DNA of 64,000 nucleotides from JABCZH01 sp963803775. GTDB lineage: Bacteria > Acidobacteriota > Terriglobia > Terriglobales > Acidobacteriaceae. The translations under genes were made by a program, and so were the position numbers. Of this stretch, positions 8,826 through 17,346 are shown piece after piece. The stretch lies in contig CAWDNS010000007.1 of assembly GCA_963803775.1 (NCBI GenBank), positions 1,240,001-1,304,000 on the forward strand. Reading direction: 5' to 3'. How positions within the stretch are numbered: the first letter of the stretch is position 1; each line of letters begins with the position of its first letter. The notes below the pieces were generated by a model. The model had not been told where the DNA came from. It ran no database searches and saw nothing but the letters and a program-made list of their open reading frames with translations.

Positions 8826-9368
8826 TTACAACTCTTCGACCGTTACCTTGTCATTGGTATAGATGCACATCTTGCCCGCAATCTTCAAAGCTTCTTCGGC
8901 AATCTGCCGGGCTGAAAGCTGGGTATGTTCGGCCAATGCCTGAGCCGCAGCCTGCGCATAAGGACCGCCACTGCCAATCGCCGCAATTCCGCCGTCGGGC
9001 TCTATCACGTCACCCTGACCGCTCAGCAGGAAAGTCTGCTCTTTATCGGACACTAACAATAGCGCCTCCAGATGCCGCAGGAACTTGTCCGTTCGCCAAT
9101 CCTTGGCCAGTTCGACCGCCCCGCGACCCAAGTTCCCGTGATACTGCTCCAGCTTGGCTTCAAACCGGCTGAACAGCGTGAAGGCATCCGCCGTCGAGCC
9201 CGCAAATCCGGCAAGGATCTTATCCTGGTACAGCCGTCGGATTTTCTTCGCTGTGTGCTTAATGACCGCTTCACCCAAAGTCACCTGTCCATCTCCGGCC
9301 AAAACCACACTGCCGTTTCGGCGGACGCAAAGCACCGTAGTCGAACGAATCAGTCGCTTGCTTTTCAT
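8826..9368 (-). CDS. hslV: ATP-dependent protease HslVU, peptidase subunit HslV
   Basis: The 180-residue protein is the proteasome-like threonine peptidase of HslVU. The family core TTVLCVRRNG...LAGDGQVTLG is present, followed by VKHTAKKIRRL-type and GGIAAIGSGGPYA segments. In E. coli the catalytic Thr follows Met1 directly; here it would be Thr10 in RSTTVLC, behind a nine-residue basic leader, MKSKRLIRS. The mature enzyme therefore needs a short propeptide to be removed. The leader ATG is the only ATG nearby. hslU follows 54 nt downstream. Confidence 0.96.
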   Translation of the reverse strand: MKSKRLIRSTTVLCVRRNGSVVLAGDGQVTLGEAVIKHTAKKIRRLYQDKILAGFAGSTADAFTLFSRFEAKLEQYHGNLGRGAVELAKDWRTDKFLRHLEALLLVSDKEQTFLLSGQGDVIEPDGGIAAIGSGGPYAQAAAQALAEHTQLSARQIAEEALKIAGKMCIYTNDKVTVEEL

Positions 9369-9447
9369 AAGCGTAATTCTTGATTATAGCAGCGGAGAAA
9401 CCCGCTCCCTCGGGCCACATCCCGCAAATACTTTCATAGGAGGCGAA

Positions 9448-9624
9448 ATGGCAGAAGTTACTCTCTACAAGCCGGATGCGACCGTCCGCTATCCCAACGC
9501 CACCGATGCAGTGGTGCAAAACGGTGTCCTCTCATTCTCCTTACAGAAGGATTCCATCCACCCCTTCGAGCAGAAAATCCAGACCAATGTTCCATTTCTG
9601 GTAGTGGAGGATCTCGGAAGCTAG
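9448..9624 (+). CDS. Small conserved-looking protein, unknown function
   Basis: A 58-residue frame starts at ATG 9448 with a strong AGGAGG about 5-10 nt upstream. It begins MAEVTLYKPDATVRYPNA and ends FLVVEDLGS. There is no signal peptide or membrane segment; it is rich in beta-forming residues. It lies in the gap between hslV (divergent) and folP (convergent, 4 nt away). The clear ribosome site and non-random composition argue for a real gene. I do not recognise a family. Confidence 0.6.
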   Translation: MAEVTLYKPDATVRYPNATDAVVQNGVLSFSLQKDSIHPFEQKIQTNVPFLVVEDLGS

Positions 9625-9628
9625 CGCT

Positions 9629-10540
9629 CTAGCTCACCACAATATCCGCAATCCGCACTGCGTCGGTGCACGCCCGCACATCGTGAGTGCGAACGATGTG
9701 CGCGCCTTTCAAAATAACAGCGGTCTCGGTCGCGGCTGTCCCCAGCCGTCGTTCTTCCAAAGTTGCGTCTTTTCCATTCCTCGCCAACGCCCGCCCGATG
9801 AACGACTTTCGCGAAACTCCAACCAGCAAGGGATAGCGCAGCCCATGCAACTCATCCAAGCGTTTGAGTAGCGGATAATTTTGCTCAAAACTCTTGCCGA
9901 ATCCGAACCCCGGGTCGAGCACGATCCGTTCTCGCTTCACTCCGGCCATCAGCGCCACGTCCACCCAGTCGCGTAATTCCCGCTTCACCAACATCACGAT
10001 GTCTGAAACCGCCGGCAGATTGCGCCACTCTTCCGGCCGCCCGCGCATGTGCATCATTACCGTGCCGCATTTCAGCGCCGAAAGTGTTTTGACCATCTGC
10101 TTGTCCCAGCGGAACCCGCTCACGTCGTTGACAATCTCGGCTCCTGATTCCACCGCCGCCCGCGCCACCGCCGCCTTGTAGGTGTCTATCGAAATCACAG
10201 TCTCAGGACGCTTCTGCTTCAGCGCCGTGATCACCGGAATCACTCGCGCCAGCTCTTCTTTCTCGCTGATCGGCTGGTTTTCGGGGGATGAGGTTACAGG
10301 AGCCGGGTCGGTTGCGATTTGAACCATCGCGCCCGGCCGCGTGGACTCGCCGCCTACGTCAATGATGTCCGCGCCCTCATCCAATAATCGCAGCGCATGA
10401 TCTACTGCGTGATCGCGGTCCAGGTATAGCCCTCCGTCGGAAAACGAATCCGCAGTTACATTGACCACGCCCATGATCAATGTGCGCTTGCCCAACTGAA
10501 TTGAGCGGCTGCCGATGTTCCATTCGAAGACCGGACGCAT
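9629..10540 (-). CDS. folP: Dihydropteroate synthase
   Basis: The 303-residue TIM-barrel enzyme joins p-aminobenzoate to dihydropterin pyrophosphate in folate synthesis; it is the sulfonamide target. The motifs IMGVVNVTADSFSDGG, IIDVGGESTRPGA, SIDTYKA, NDVSGF, MMHMRG, DPGFGFGKS and VGVSRKSFIG are all in order. A 20-30 residue insertion after the STRPGA loop (VQIATDPAPVTSSPENQ) makes it slightly longer than E. coli FolP. folD, also a folate enzyme, is 2.6 kb away on the other strand but not in an operon with it. Confidence 0.95.
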   Translation of the reverse strand: MRPVFEWNIGSRSIQLGKRTLIMGVVNVTADSFSDGGLYLDRDHAVDHALRLLDEGADIIDVGGESTRPGAMVQIATDPAPVTSSPENQPISEKEELARVIPVITALKQKRPETVISIDTYKAAVARAAVESGAEIVNDVSGFRWDKQMVKTLSALKCGTVMMHMRGRPEEWRNLPAVSDIVMLVKRELRDWVDVALMAGVKRERIVLDPGFGFGKSFEQNYPLLKRLDELHGLRYPLLVGVSRKSFIGRALARNGKDATLEERRLGTAATETAVILKGAHIVRTHDVRACTDAVRIADIVVS

Positions 10541-10585
10541 GACGCCGATTCTACACTTGGCTGGTTTCTTGGGGTGGGGGCAGCA

Positions 10586-11020
10586 CTACGATCTCGGCAT
10601 CCTCTTGGCCTGCCGCACACTCGCCGTTCTTGCTCCCGCCGGGCCGGTGCCGGTCGGCGGCTTGCGCATTCCATTGATCAGGTCTTTAAGGACGACCGCG
10701 TTATTCCGCTCGGTGTCTCGGGAAGCGAACAGCAACGTCAACCTCTTCCGCCCATGTGCCAGCCGATAAAGCTCGATCAACGCCTCTACCGCTTCAGGCT
10801 GCGCCAACTCTTTGAGATACCTTTTACGAAAAATGCCCCATGCGCCCGGGCTGGCATGAAACCACTTGCGTAAAGCATCCGAAGGCGCCAAGTCGTGCAA
10901 CCACGCATCCAGCGCAGCCTGGCGCTTGCTCAGCCCTCGTGGCCACAGACGATCCACCAGCACCCGCTTTCCATCTGCAAGCGCAGCCTTCTCGTAAACT
11001 CGTTTGGCCACAACTGACAT
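10586..11020 (-). CDS. DUF488 family protein
   Basis: The 144-residue protein has the DUF488 hallmark segments KRVYEKA, VLVDRLWPRGLSK, WLHDLAPSDALRKWF and LTLLFASRDTERNNAVVL. The conserved Cys-free YeaO-like form is small and cytosolic; its biochemical role is not established. It ends 45 nt upstream of the folP start on the same strand, so the two may be cotranscribed. Confidence 0.82.
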   Translation of the reverse strand: MSVVAKRVYEKAALADGKRVLVDRLWPRGLSKRQAALDAWLHDLAPSDALRKWFHASPGAWGIFRKRYLKELAQPEAVEALIELYRLAHGRKRLTLLFASRDTERNNAVVLKDLINGMRKPPTGTGPAGARTASVRQAKRMPRS

Positions 11021-11036
11021 AAGTTTTACTCTAGTA

Positions 11037-11465
11037 TTGTACTTCCGCGCCGAGGTCGCTGCATTTCAAGACACCAGGCCACGGGGTCACATTCTGAAGT
11101 CCGAAATCTGCAATCTGAAATCGCTTCTGTTCGCTGTCATCTTCTTCGCGGTTCTCGCCGGCTGCGATGTCGAGCGCCGCAAGAGTGATGCTGAACTCGG
11201 CCTCAATCCGCAACAGGCCGCTGGCCGCCATGTCTATGACAACTACTGCGACCGCTGCCACGCCCCTTACTCCTCCCGCGGCCGACAGGGCCCCAGCATG
11301 AAAGGCATTTTCAAGCGCCAGTATCTGCCTGAAAGCGGCATGCCTGCCAATGATGATCGCGTATCGGACGTGGTCCGGTTCGGCCGCGACAAGATGCCTG
11401 CCTACGGCCAGGTGCTCAACCAGCAGCAGATCGCTGATCTGCTGGCCTATCTGCATACTCTATAA
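11037..11465 (+). CDS. Lipoprotein-type mono-haem cytochrome c
   Basis: The protein contains a hydrophobic signal (LLFAVIFFAVLAGC) ending in a lipobox Cys, then one haem c site, YCDRCH, and a distal Met in RDKMPAYGQVL; the C-terminus LADLLAYLHTL-like helix is typical of class I cytochrome c. It should be a membrane-tethered periplasmic electron carrier. The start is uncertain: no ATG exists in frame. The TTG at 11037 avoids overlap with the divergent DUF488 gene, whereas the TTG at 11004 would overlap it. A later non-ATG start closer to the signal helix is possible. Confidence 0.78.
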   Translation: MYFRAEVAAFQDTRPRGHILKSEICNLKSLLFAVIFFAVLAGCDVERRKSDAELGLNPQQAAGRHVYDNYCDRCHAPYSSRGRQGPSMKGIFKRQYLPESGMPANDDRVSDVVRFGRDKMPAYGQVLNQQQIADLLAYLHTL

Positions 11466-11496
11466 ACTTCTTCTACTCAGCCAACGTACAATATCG

Positions 11497-12246
11497 ATGG
11501 TGAGCGCAGCCGCCACAACTTCAGTGCTCGAAGACGCAGACTCCTTCCGGCAATTCACCCGCTGGCAACGATTTCTGCTGTGGCTGATCGAGTGGACTGG
11601 GTTTCTACTGATCTGCCTCATCGGATCCACAGTGAAGATCGCCATCTCCTGGGAAGAGGGCTCACCGGGCTCGCTCGAAGCCCGCCCGTTCGTGTACTCC
11701 TTCTGGCATACCTGCATGATTCCGGCAATGTATCTGTGGCGCAACCTCAAGATACGCGTAATGAGTAGCGACAGTTTTGACGGTGAATACACCGGCCGCA
11801 TCATGCAGCGATTCGGGTTCGTCAAGGTTCGTGGCTCCAGCAGTCGCTTCGCAGTCCGGGCCTTGCTCGGCATGCGTCGTGCCCTCGAGCAAGGCTGGAT
11901 CGCGGCGTTCACCCTGGATGGCCCACGTGGACCACGATTCGTGGTGAAGCCGGGTCCTGTTTCCTTGGCAGCCTCAACCTCCGTGCCCATGGTGGTCTTC
12001 CACATCGCTCTCACCGACGCCTGGGTACTCAACACATGGGACAAACTCATGATCCCCAAGCCTTTTTCTCGTGGACTGATGCGGGTGAGCCGCTGCATAC
12101 CGGTACCGGCGAAGGCAGACGAGCACCAGAAACAGAGGTCGCTGGAGGAATTGCAGGCTGCGCTTGATCGGGTGAGGGAATTCGCCGAATCAAAAGTACA
12201 CCAGGCCGGCACGGATGAGTTCCCGTTTTATCGCGAGCGTTCGTAA
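11497..12246 (+). CDS. LPLAT-superfamily acyltransferase (DUF374-like)
   Basis: From ATG 11497 the protein is 249 residues. It has a hydrophobic N-terminal segment (about 28-50, FLLWLIEWTGFLLICLIG) and then the DUF374 form of the lysophospholipid acyltransferase fold: YSFWHTCMIPAMY with the active His, the RG and SSSRFAVRALLGM segment, and TLDGPRGPRFVVKPG. Relatives transfer acyl chains to lipids or lipid A-like glycolipids at the inner membrane. It lies between the cytochrome c and folD genes, close enough (31 nt and 38 nt) for cotranscription. The acceptor is unknown. Confidence 0.82.
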   Translation: MVSAAATTSVLEDADSFRQFTRWQRFLLWLIEWTGFLLICLIGSTVKIAISWEEGSPGSLEARPFVYSFWHTCMIPAMYLWRNLKIRVMSSDSFDGEYTGRIMQRFGFVKVRGSSSRFAVRALLGMRRALEQGWIAAFTLDGPRGPRFVVKPGPVSLAASTSVPMVVFHIALTDAWVLNTWDKLMIPKPFSRGLMRVSRCIPVPAKADEHQKQRSLEELQAALDRVREFAESKVHQAGTDEFPFYRERS

Positions 12247-12283
12247 TACAATTTTTTCGACGGTCATCAACTACCGGAATCCC

Positions 12284-13219
12284 ATGGCTGCCACCATTCT
12301 CGACGGCAATAAAATCGCAAGCGCCATACGCGCTGAAGTCGCTTCCGAAGTGAAGAAGATGACAACCGCCGGAGTCCGCCCCGGCCTCGCCGTCGTTCTC
12401 GTTGGACACAACCCGGCGTCGGAAATCTATGTACGCGGCAAAGTCAAAAGTTCCCAAGAAGTTGGCATCTACAGCGAACAGCACACGCCCCCGGAAACGG
12501 CCTCTACTGCGCAACTCCTCAACCTGATCGCCGACTTGAACCGGCGCGATGAAATTGATGGCATTCTGGTGCAGCTCCCGCTGCCCTCGCAAGTGGACTC
12601 CAAGAAGATTCTGATGGCTGTAGATCCAGCCAAAGATGTTGACGGCTTCCACCCCATGAACGTCGGCTTTCTTTCCACTCAAAGACCCGGCCTGGTGCCG
12701 TGCACCCCTGCGGGCATAATCGAAATCCTGAATCGCAGCGACATTTTGATTGCGGGCAGGGAAGCAGTTGTTGTCGGACGCAGTGACATCGTGGGCAAGC
12801 CGGTGGCCATGCTTCTTATCAACGCCAATGCTACGGTCACTGTTTGCCACTCGAAAACTCACGACCTTCCCGCCGTCTGCCGTCGCGCCGACATTCTGGT
12901 CGCTGCCATTGGCCGCGCTGGAATGATTACCCGCGACTTCGTAAAACCGGGCGCCACCGTCATTGATGTCGGAATGAACAAAGTGACCGATCGCGGCGAG
13001 TTCGAGCATCTCTTCGCCGGCAATGCGAAGCGGGAAGAAACCTTTCGTGCCAAGGGCTCCGTTCTGGCCGGAGATGTTCATCCCGAAGTGATGGAAGTGG
13101 CGGGCTCTATCACTCCGGTTCCCGGTGGTGTGGGCCCACTGACCATCGCCATGCTCATGGCCAACACAGTACGCGCCGCCAAGCTGCGACGAGGCGTACT
13201 CGAGCCCTATGTACGCTAA
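12284..13219 (+). CDS. folD: Bifunctional methylenetetrahydrofolate dehydrogenase/cyclohydrolase
   Basis: FolD interconverts 5,10-methylene-, methenyl- and 10-formyl-tetrahydrofolate with NADP. The start is ATG 12284 (MAATILDGNKIA), giving 311 residues; upstream in-frame codons lack family similarity. Visible motifs are the catalytic YVRGKVKSSQEVGI (Tyr49, Lys53 region), ILVQLPLP, KDVDGFHP, PCTPAGI, the nucleotide-binding VVGRSDIVGKP, and the terminal PVPGGVGPLTIAML. A roughly 20-residue stretch near AGNAKREETFRAKG is longer than in E. coli. Confidence 0.96.
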   Translation: MAATILDGNKIASAIRAEVASEVKKMTTAGVRPGLAVVLVGHNPASEIYVRGKVKSSQEVGIYSEQHTPPETASTAQLLNLIADLNRRDEIDGILVQLPLPSQVDSKKILMAVDPAKDVDGFHPMNVGFLSTQRPGLVPCTPAGIIEILNRSDILIAGREAVVVGRSDIVGKPVAMLLINANATVTVCHSKTHDLPAVCRRADILVAAIGRAGMITRDFVKPGATVIDVGMNKVTDRGEFEHLFAGNAKREETFRAKGSVLAGDVHPEVMEVAGSITPVPGGVGPLTIAMLMANTVRAAKLRRGVLEPYVR

Positions 13220-13291
13220 CCTTGTGTCCTTTGTAGTTACTTGATTTTCTCCGCGCACTCCGCGCATCCTTTGCGTACTCTGCGTTTCAAG
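13220..13291. repeat. CTCTGTG-type intergenic repeat, copy 3
   Basis: CCTTGTGTCCTTTGTAGTTA immediately follows the folD stop, and a second unit, CTCCGCGCACTCCGCGCATC with CTTTGCGTACTCTGCG, follows it. Both resemble the family's pattern of short pyrimidine/G blocks. This spacer forms the leader of coaE. Confidence 0.5.
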
Positions 13292-13314
13292 CTTTCGAAT
13301 TTGACGGAGCCCGA

Positions 13315-13959
13315 GTGTTGAAACTAGGCCTAACCGGCGGTATAGCAGCCGGCAAATCGGCAGTAGGCGAAATGCTGGTCGCGCTAGGCGCTCACCTAAT
13401 CCAGGCCGACGCCGTCTCGCACCAGCTAATGCAACCCGGCAAACCCGTCTATCAGGAAGTAGTCAGCGCCTTTGGCCCCGGAATCCTGAATCCCGACAAC
13501 ACCGTCAACAGGGCCCGCTTGGCCGAGGCTGCCTTCGGTGGCGGAAACAAACCTTCGCGCATTCAGGAGTTGAACAAAATCGTTCATCCTGCCGTAGTTA
13601 AAAAGCAAGACGAATGGATGGAGTCCATCCGTCGCCGTGATCCCAAAGCTATCGCCATCGTGGAAGCTGCTCTGATCCTTGAGGCCGGTGCCGCCAATCA
13701 CTTTGACCGCCTGCTGGTGGTGACGTGCCGTCCCGATCAACGCGTTGTACGCTGGGCCGCGCGTACAAACTTAAATTTGGAAACGGCGCGCCAGGAAGTA
13801 GCACGGCGTATGGCTGCCCAGTTCCCGGATGAAGAAAAGATCAAAGCCGCCGATTACGTCATAGACAACTCCGGCTCGCTCGATGAAACCAAAGCCAAAG
13901 TCAACGCGCTATACCCCAAGCTCCGGACCGAGGCCGAAGTCGAACCACGCGCCCACTGA
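13315..13959 (+). CDS. coaE: Dephospho-CoA kinase
   Basis: The 214-residue enzyme phosphorylates dephospho-CoA, the last step of coenzyme A synthesis. It begins at GTG 13315 with GGAG upstream. The P-loop is GLTGGIAAGKSAVG (GKS at 13-15), followed by the CoaE-typical LIQADAVSHQLMQPG, a lid with RARLAEAAFG, IVHPAVV, and VEAALILEAGAANHFDRLLVV. Length and motif order are normal. It is followed by an HtrA protease without evident coupling. Confidence 0.95.
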   Translation: MLKLGLTGGIAAGKSAVGEMLVALGAHLIQADAVSHQLMQPGKPVYQEVVSAFGPGILNPDNTVNRARLAEAAFGGGNKPSRIQELNKIVHPAVVKKQDEWMESIRRRDPKAIAIVEAALILEAGAANHFDRLLVVTCRPDQRVVRWAARTNLNLETARQEVARRMAAQFPDEEKIKAADYVIDNSGSLDETKAKVNALYPKLRTEAEVEPRAH

Positions 13960-14023
13960 CTCGGAAAGAATTTACAATTAGTGGAGATCAGTGCAAATCC
14001 GTGGCTAAAGGTCCCTTAACTTT

Positions 14024-15175
14024 ATGAGGTTGTTCCGCCCTGTCGTTCTAGCCTTATTTCTTGCGGGTGCGTTTTTCTATTTCACCACCTATCGCCCAGC
14101 GCGGGGAAGCTTGTCCAGTTGGATCAGCCGTCCTGCCAAGCTCGAAATCATTGAAGCCGCCAGCAATAGCTCCAACGACAATCCATTCGACGCCGAAGAA
14201 CAAAACAACATCGAGGTCTATCGCAAGAACATTGCCTCGGTCGTAAACGTTAAATCCCGCGCCGTGACTTTTGATTTCTTCTACGGCCTGGTTCCGGAGG
14301 AAGGCCAGGGCTCCGGCTTCATCATCGACAAAGCCGGGCATGTGCTCACCAACTACCACGTGGTCGCTGAAGCTCGCCAGGTCGAAGTCGTTCTTCACAA
14401 CCGCAAATCCTACAAGGCGACCATCGTGGGTACCGACCGCTCGCACGATCTCGCCGTGTTGCTGATCAAGGCGCCGGACTTGCAGCCGATGACCCTCGGT
14501 GACTCCACTCACCTGCAGGTCGGCCAGAAAGTGTATGCCATCGGCAACCCATTCGGTCTCGCTGGGACCTTGACCCGTGGAATCGTCAGCTCCATCCGTT
14601 CGGTGCAGGAACCTGATGGCACTGCCATCGACGAAGCCATTCAAACTGACGCCGCCATCAACCCCGGCAATTCTGGAGGCCCGCTGCTGAACCTGCGCGG
14701 CGAGGTCATCGGGATTAACACGCTCATCGCCTCCAACTCCGGCCAAAGCGCCGGTATCGGTTTTGCCATTCCGATCAACACTGCCAAGGCTGTTCTCAAT
14801 GACCTGGTCACCTTGGGGCGGGTGCGGCGTCCCGCGCTGGGCGTGCGTACCATTCCGATTAATGCTGATCTCGCCGATCAATTGAGCCTTGCAGCCGATT
14901 ACGGCTTATTGATCGTTCAGGTCGTTGCCGGAGGCGCCGCCGACCGCGCTGGCCTGCTTGGTGGCAACGAGCGCGCCTATCTTGGGAATGTGCCCATCAT
15001 GATCGGCGGCGATCTCATTGTTGCCATCGATGGCGAGAAGGTTGAAGACCAGCAGAACCTCGCTCAGATGATGAACAAACACCGCGCCGGTGACGTAGTT
15101 CGCGTTACCATTTTCCGCGGCAAGAAAAAGACGGATGTCCAAGTAACGCTCGGCGAAGCCAAAGAGCAGGTTTAG
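14024..15175 (+). CDS. HtrA/DegP-type serine protease with one PDZ domain
   Basis: The 383-residue protein has an N-terminal membrane anchor or signal (about 7-22), a trypsin-like domain, and one PDZ domain (about 270-380). The catalytic triad is His112 in NYHVV, Asp142 in DRSHDLAVL and Ser217 in NPGNSGGPL. With one PDZ and an uncleaved-looking anchor it resembles DegS/HhoA rather than two-PDZ DegP. It should act in the periplasm on misfolded proteins or as a stress sensor protease. An AAAGG about 11 nt before the ATG may be its ribosome site. Confidence 0.92.
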   Translation: MRLFRPVVLALFLAGAFFYFTTYRPARGSLSSWISRPAKLEIIEAASNSSNDNPFDAEEQNNIEVYRKNIASVVNVKSRAVTFDFFYGLVPEEGQGSGFIIDKAGHVLTNYHVVAEARQVEVVLHNRKSYKATIVGTDRSHDLAVLLIKAPDLQPMTLGDSTHLQVGQKVYAIGNPFGLAGTLTRGIVSSIRSVQEPDGTAIDEAIQTDAAINPGNSGGPLLNLRGEVIGINTLIASNSGQSAGIGFAIPINTAKAVLNDLVTLGRVRRPALGVRTIPINADLADQLSLAADYGLLIVQVVAGGAADRAGLLGGNERAYLGNVPIMIGGDLIVAIDGEKVEDQQNLAQMMNKHRAGDVVRVTIFRGKKKTDVQVTLGEAKEQV

Positions 15176-15183
15176 GAAAACCT

Positions 15184-15240
15184 CTTCACCACCGAGGTCG
15201 AAGAGGAACTTCTGTGGCCCCTGTGCCCTCTGTGGTTTTA
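15184..15240. repeat. CTCTGTG-type intergenic repeat, copy 4 (two-armed)
   Basis: A left arm, CACCACCGAGGTCGAAGAGG, is followed closely by a right arm, CCCCTGTGCCCTCTGTGGTT. The arms are imperfectly complementary, as in the better copy at 21816-21899. It follows the HtrA stop by 9 nt. Confidence 0.6.
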
Positions 15241-15388
15241 GAGCTTTGACTTTTGCGCTTCGCCAAGATAACTTTGAACTGCCGCCTATGACTGCCGTCC
15301 GCTAGTACATCGCTTCCTGGTTCGTAACCCGGCGCCGAAGTGTGCGCCCCTGTACCCACGCAACAACAAAATCAGAGAGGACATTCCC

Positions 15389-16210
15389 ATGGACTTCGTG
15401 GACCAAGAGCTCGCCCGCCGGCTGGAGTCGGCGGAGGAGATGCCGCAAGTGCATTACGCTCGGCTGTATCAGAAACTCAAACCCGAGATCGGCGCCGCCG
15501 TCGAACCCATCTGCGGCGGTCACATGATTTTTGCCGGACTCAATTCCCCCATCGGCCGCACCGTGGGCATGGGTTTCGACGGGTCAGCCACAGCTGCCGA
15601 ACTCGACCGCATGGAGCAGTTCTATCGCTTGCATGCGGCGCCTTCACAGATCGACGTCTGTCCGCTCACTGATCCGTCGCTGTTCGAAATGCTAAAGCAG
15701 CGCGGCTATGTAATGGCAGAACTAAACAACGTTCTTTTCCGGAGGCTGAACACAAATGATCGAACGGAAGCCCCCGAAACCCCTGTCGGCGCCACAATCC
15801 GTCAGGGGCATGCGAACGAAGCCGATGCCTTCTCGGTCATCGTGGTTCGCAGTTTCTTTCCGGACGGCGGCGAACCCGAAGGCTTTGCGGAAATGATCGC
15901 CCCTATCTACCAGGCGGAGGGAGCAGTTCTCTACGTTGCCGAGGTGGACGGTGCAACCGTTGCATGCGGCGCCGGCCTCATCATCCCGGAACGTCGCATC
16001 TTAGCCCTATTCGGGGCGGGAACTCTGCCCGAGTTCCGCCGTCGCGGCCTGCAAACTACCCTGCTACGCCGCCGCATGGAGGTAGCGCAAAAAGCCGGCT
16101 GCGAGTACGCGGTCATCATCACGCAAGGAGGCACCACCTCAATGCGCAACGCCGAACGCCTGGGTTTCCGCGTCGCTTACAGCAAAGCCACGCTAATGAA
16201 AAGCACATAA
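15389..16210 (+). CDS. GNAT family N-acetyltransferase
   Basis: The 273-residue protein has a C-terminal GNAT domain (about 130-273) with acetyl-CoA-binding elements AGTLPEFRRRGLQTTLLRRR and the late TSMRNAERLGFRVAYSKATL. The N-terminal half (about 1-125) looks like a second, degenerate GNAT-like half with GLNSPIGRTVGMGF and DVCPLTDPSLFEMLKQRGYV. AGAGAGGAC precedes the ATG. The substrate cannot be inferred, and the neighbours (HtrA, aldo/keto reductase) give no clue. Confidence 0.82.
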   Translation: MDFVDQELARRLESAEEMPQVHYARLYQKLKPEIGAAVEPICGGHMIFAGLNSPIGRTVGMGFDGSATAAELDRMEQFYRLHAAPSQIDVCPLTDPSLFEMLKQRGYVMAELNNVLFRRLNTNDRTEAPETPVGATIRQGHANEADAFSVIVVRSFFPDGGEPEGFAEMIAPIYQAEGAVLYVAEVDGATVACGAGLIIPERRILALFGAGTLPEFRRRGLQTTLLRRRMEVAQKAGCEYAVIITQGGTTSMRNAERLGFRVAYSKATLMKST

Positions 16211-16221
16211 AGAAAGAATTA

Positions 16222-16293
16222 CTCACCGCCGAGGTCGCAGGGTTCGCCGATAAAGACAAGAATTTCTCGACGTCCTCTGTGCCCTCTGTGGTT
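16222..16293. repeat. CTCTGTG-type intergenic repeat, copy 5 (two-armed)
   Basis: The left arm, TCACCGCCGAGGTCGCAGGG, and the right arm, GTCCTCTGTGCCCTCTGTGG, flank a central TAAAGACAAGAATTTCTCGA. The element fills the space between the convergent GNAT and aldo/keto reductase genes. Confidence 0.6.
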
Positions 16294-16318
16294 CAGCTCT
16301 TGACTTTGTTGACAAAGC

Positions 16319-17287
16319 TCATGCCGCGCTCTCTTCAATCCACTCCTCGATCTCATTTACCTCTTTATCGCTCAACCGCAGATCCCCAGCTCGCATGACA
16401 CCCACAGCCTGACGGGCATTTCGCGCCCCTACGATCGCGCCCGTCACCGCTGGATTCCGCAACGTCCAGGCAATCGCCACTTCTCCCGGCGATCGTCCAT
16501 GACGCTTTCCGATCTCCTTCAACCGTTCCACCAGCGCAAGATTACGCGAAAGTTTCGGCTCGTTGAACTCAGGATCACTTCTGCGCCAGTCATCTTTCGG
16601 CAATTTGGCTGCGCGTTCCGCCGTCATCGCCCCGGTCAGCAGGCCCGAGGCCATCGGAGAATAAACAATCACCCCAATGCCTTCCCGCAGACAGTAGGGC
16701 AGTATGTCCTCCTCCACTCCACGGTGAACCAGCGAGTAGGGCGGCTGCAGTGAAGTGACCGGCGCAATCGCCTTGGCACGGCGCAACTGTTTGACGTTGA
16801 AGTTCGAGACCCCAATCCAGCGCACCTTGCCTTCGCGCTTTAGATCGGCCAGCGTTGCCCAGCCTTCCTCCAGTTTCGGCGAGTCAGGCTCGGGTGGCCA
16901 GTGAATCTGATACAGATCAATCACGTCCACTCCCAGGCGCCGCAGGCTAGCTTCTACTTCGTGACGGATCGAGCCGCCATCCAGATTCTTAGTTACGTTT
17001 CCCTTCGCATCAGCGACCAGCCCACACTTGGTGAAAATATATGGCTTCGCACCCGGCCAGCTTTTCAATGCATGACCGACCACTTCTTCCGAATGGCCCA
17101 CGCCATAAATAGCGGCCGTGTCAATCCAGTTGATGCCCATTTCCAGCGCCCGGTGAATTGCCGCAATCGAGTCTTCATCGTTCTGCGCTCCCCAGGCGAA
17201 CTGCCACCCGGAGCCTCCTATGGCCCAGGCCCCATAACCCACCGTCGTAATCTGCAAATTGGAGTTGCCAAGCTGTTTGGTTTCCAT
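16319..17287 (-). CDS. Aldo/keto reductase
   Basis: The 322-residue TIM-barrel oxidoreductase shows the AKR tetrad: Asp56 in WIDTAAIYG, Tyr61, Lys87 in IFTKCGL and the His in LYQIHWPP. NADPH-binding segments near the C-terminus (PGEVAIAWTLRNPAVTGAIVGARN) are intact. Relatives reduce sugar and other aldehydes. The segment TVGYGAWAIGGSGW is typical of the YajO/AKR11-15-like subgroup. It is divergently arranged with the MmcQ-like gene at 17347. Confidence 0.9.
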   Translation of the reverse strand: METKQLGNSNLQITTVGYGAWAIGGSGWQFAWGAQNDEDSIAAIHRALEMGINWIDTAAIYGVGHSEEVVGHALKSWPGAKPYIFTKCGLVADAKGNVTKNLDGGSIRHEVEASLRRLGVDVIDLYQIHWPPEPDSPKLEEGWATLADLKREGKVRWIGVSNFNVKQLRRAKAIAPVTSLQPPYSLVHRGVEEDILPYCLREGIGVIVYSPMASGLLTGAMTAERAAKLPKDDWRRSDPEFNEPKLSRNLALVERLKEIGKRHGRSPGEVAIAWTLRNPAVTGAIVGARNARQAVGVMRAGDLRLSDKEVNEIEEWIEESAA

Positions 17288-17346
17288 TTCAATCTCCTTA
17301 TAGCGGATTTGGATTCTTTCCAGCCTTCCTCGGATTCCGCGTTCTT

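Noticed and set aside
12047..13267. Long minus-strand ORF (406 aa) opposite folD
   Set aside because: It mirrors folD codon for codon, is rich in His/Asp/Gly typical of antisense shadows, and shows no family motif.
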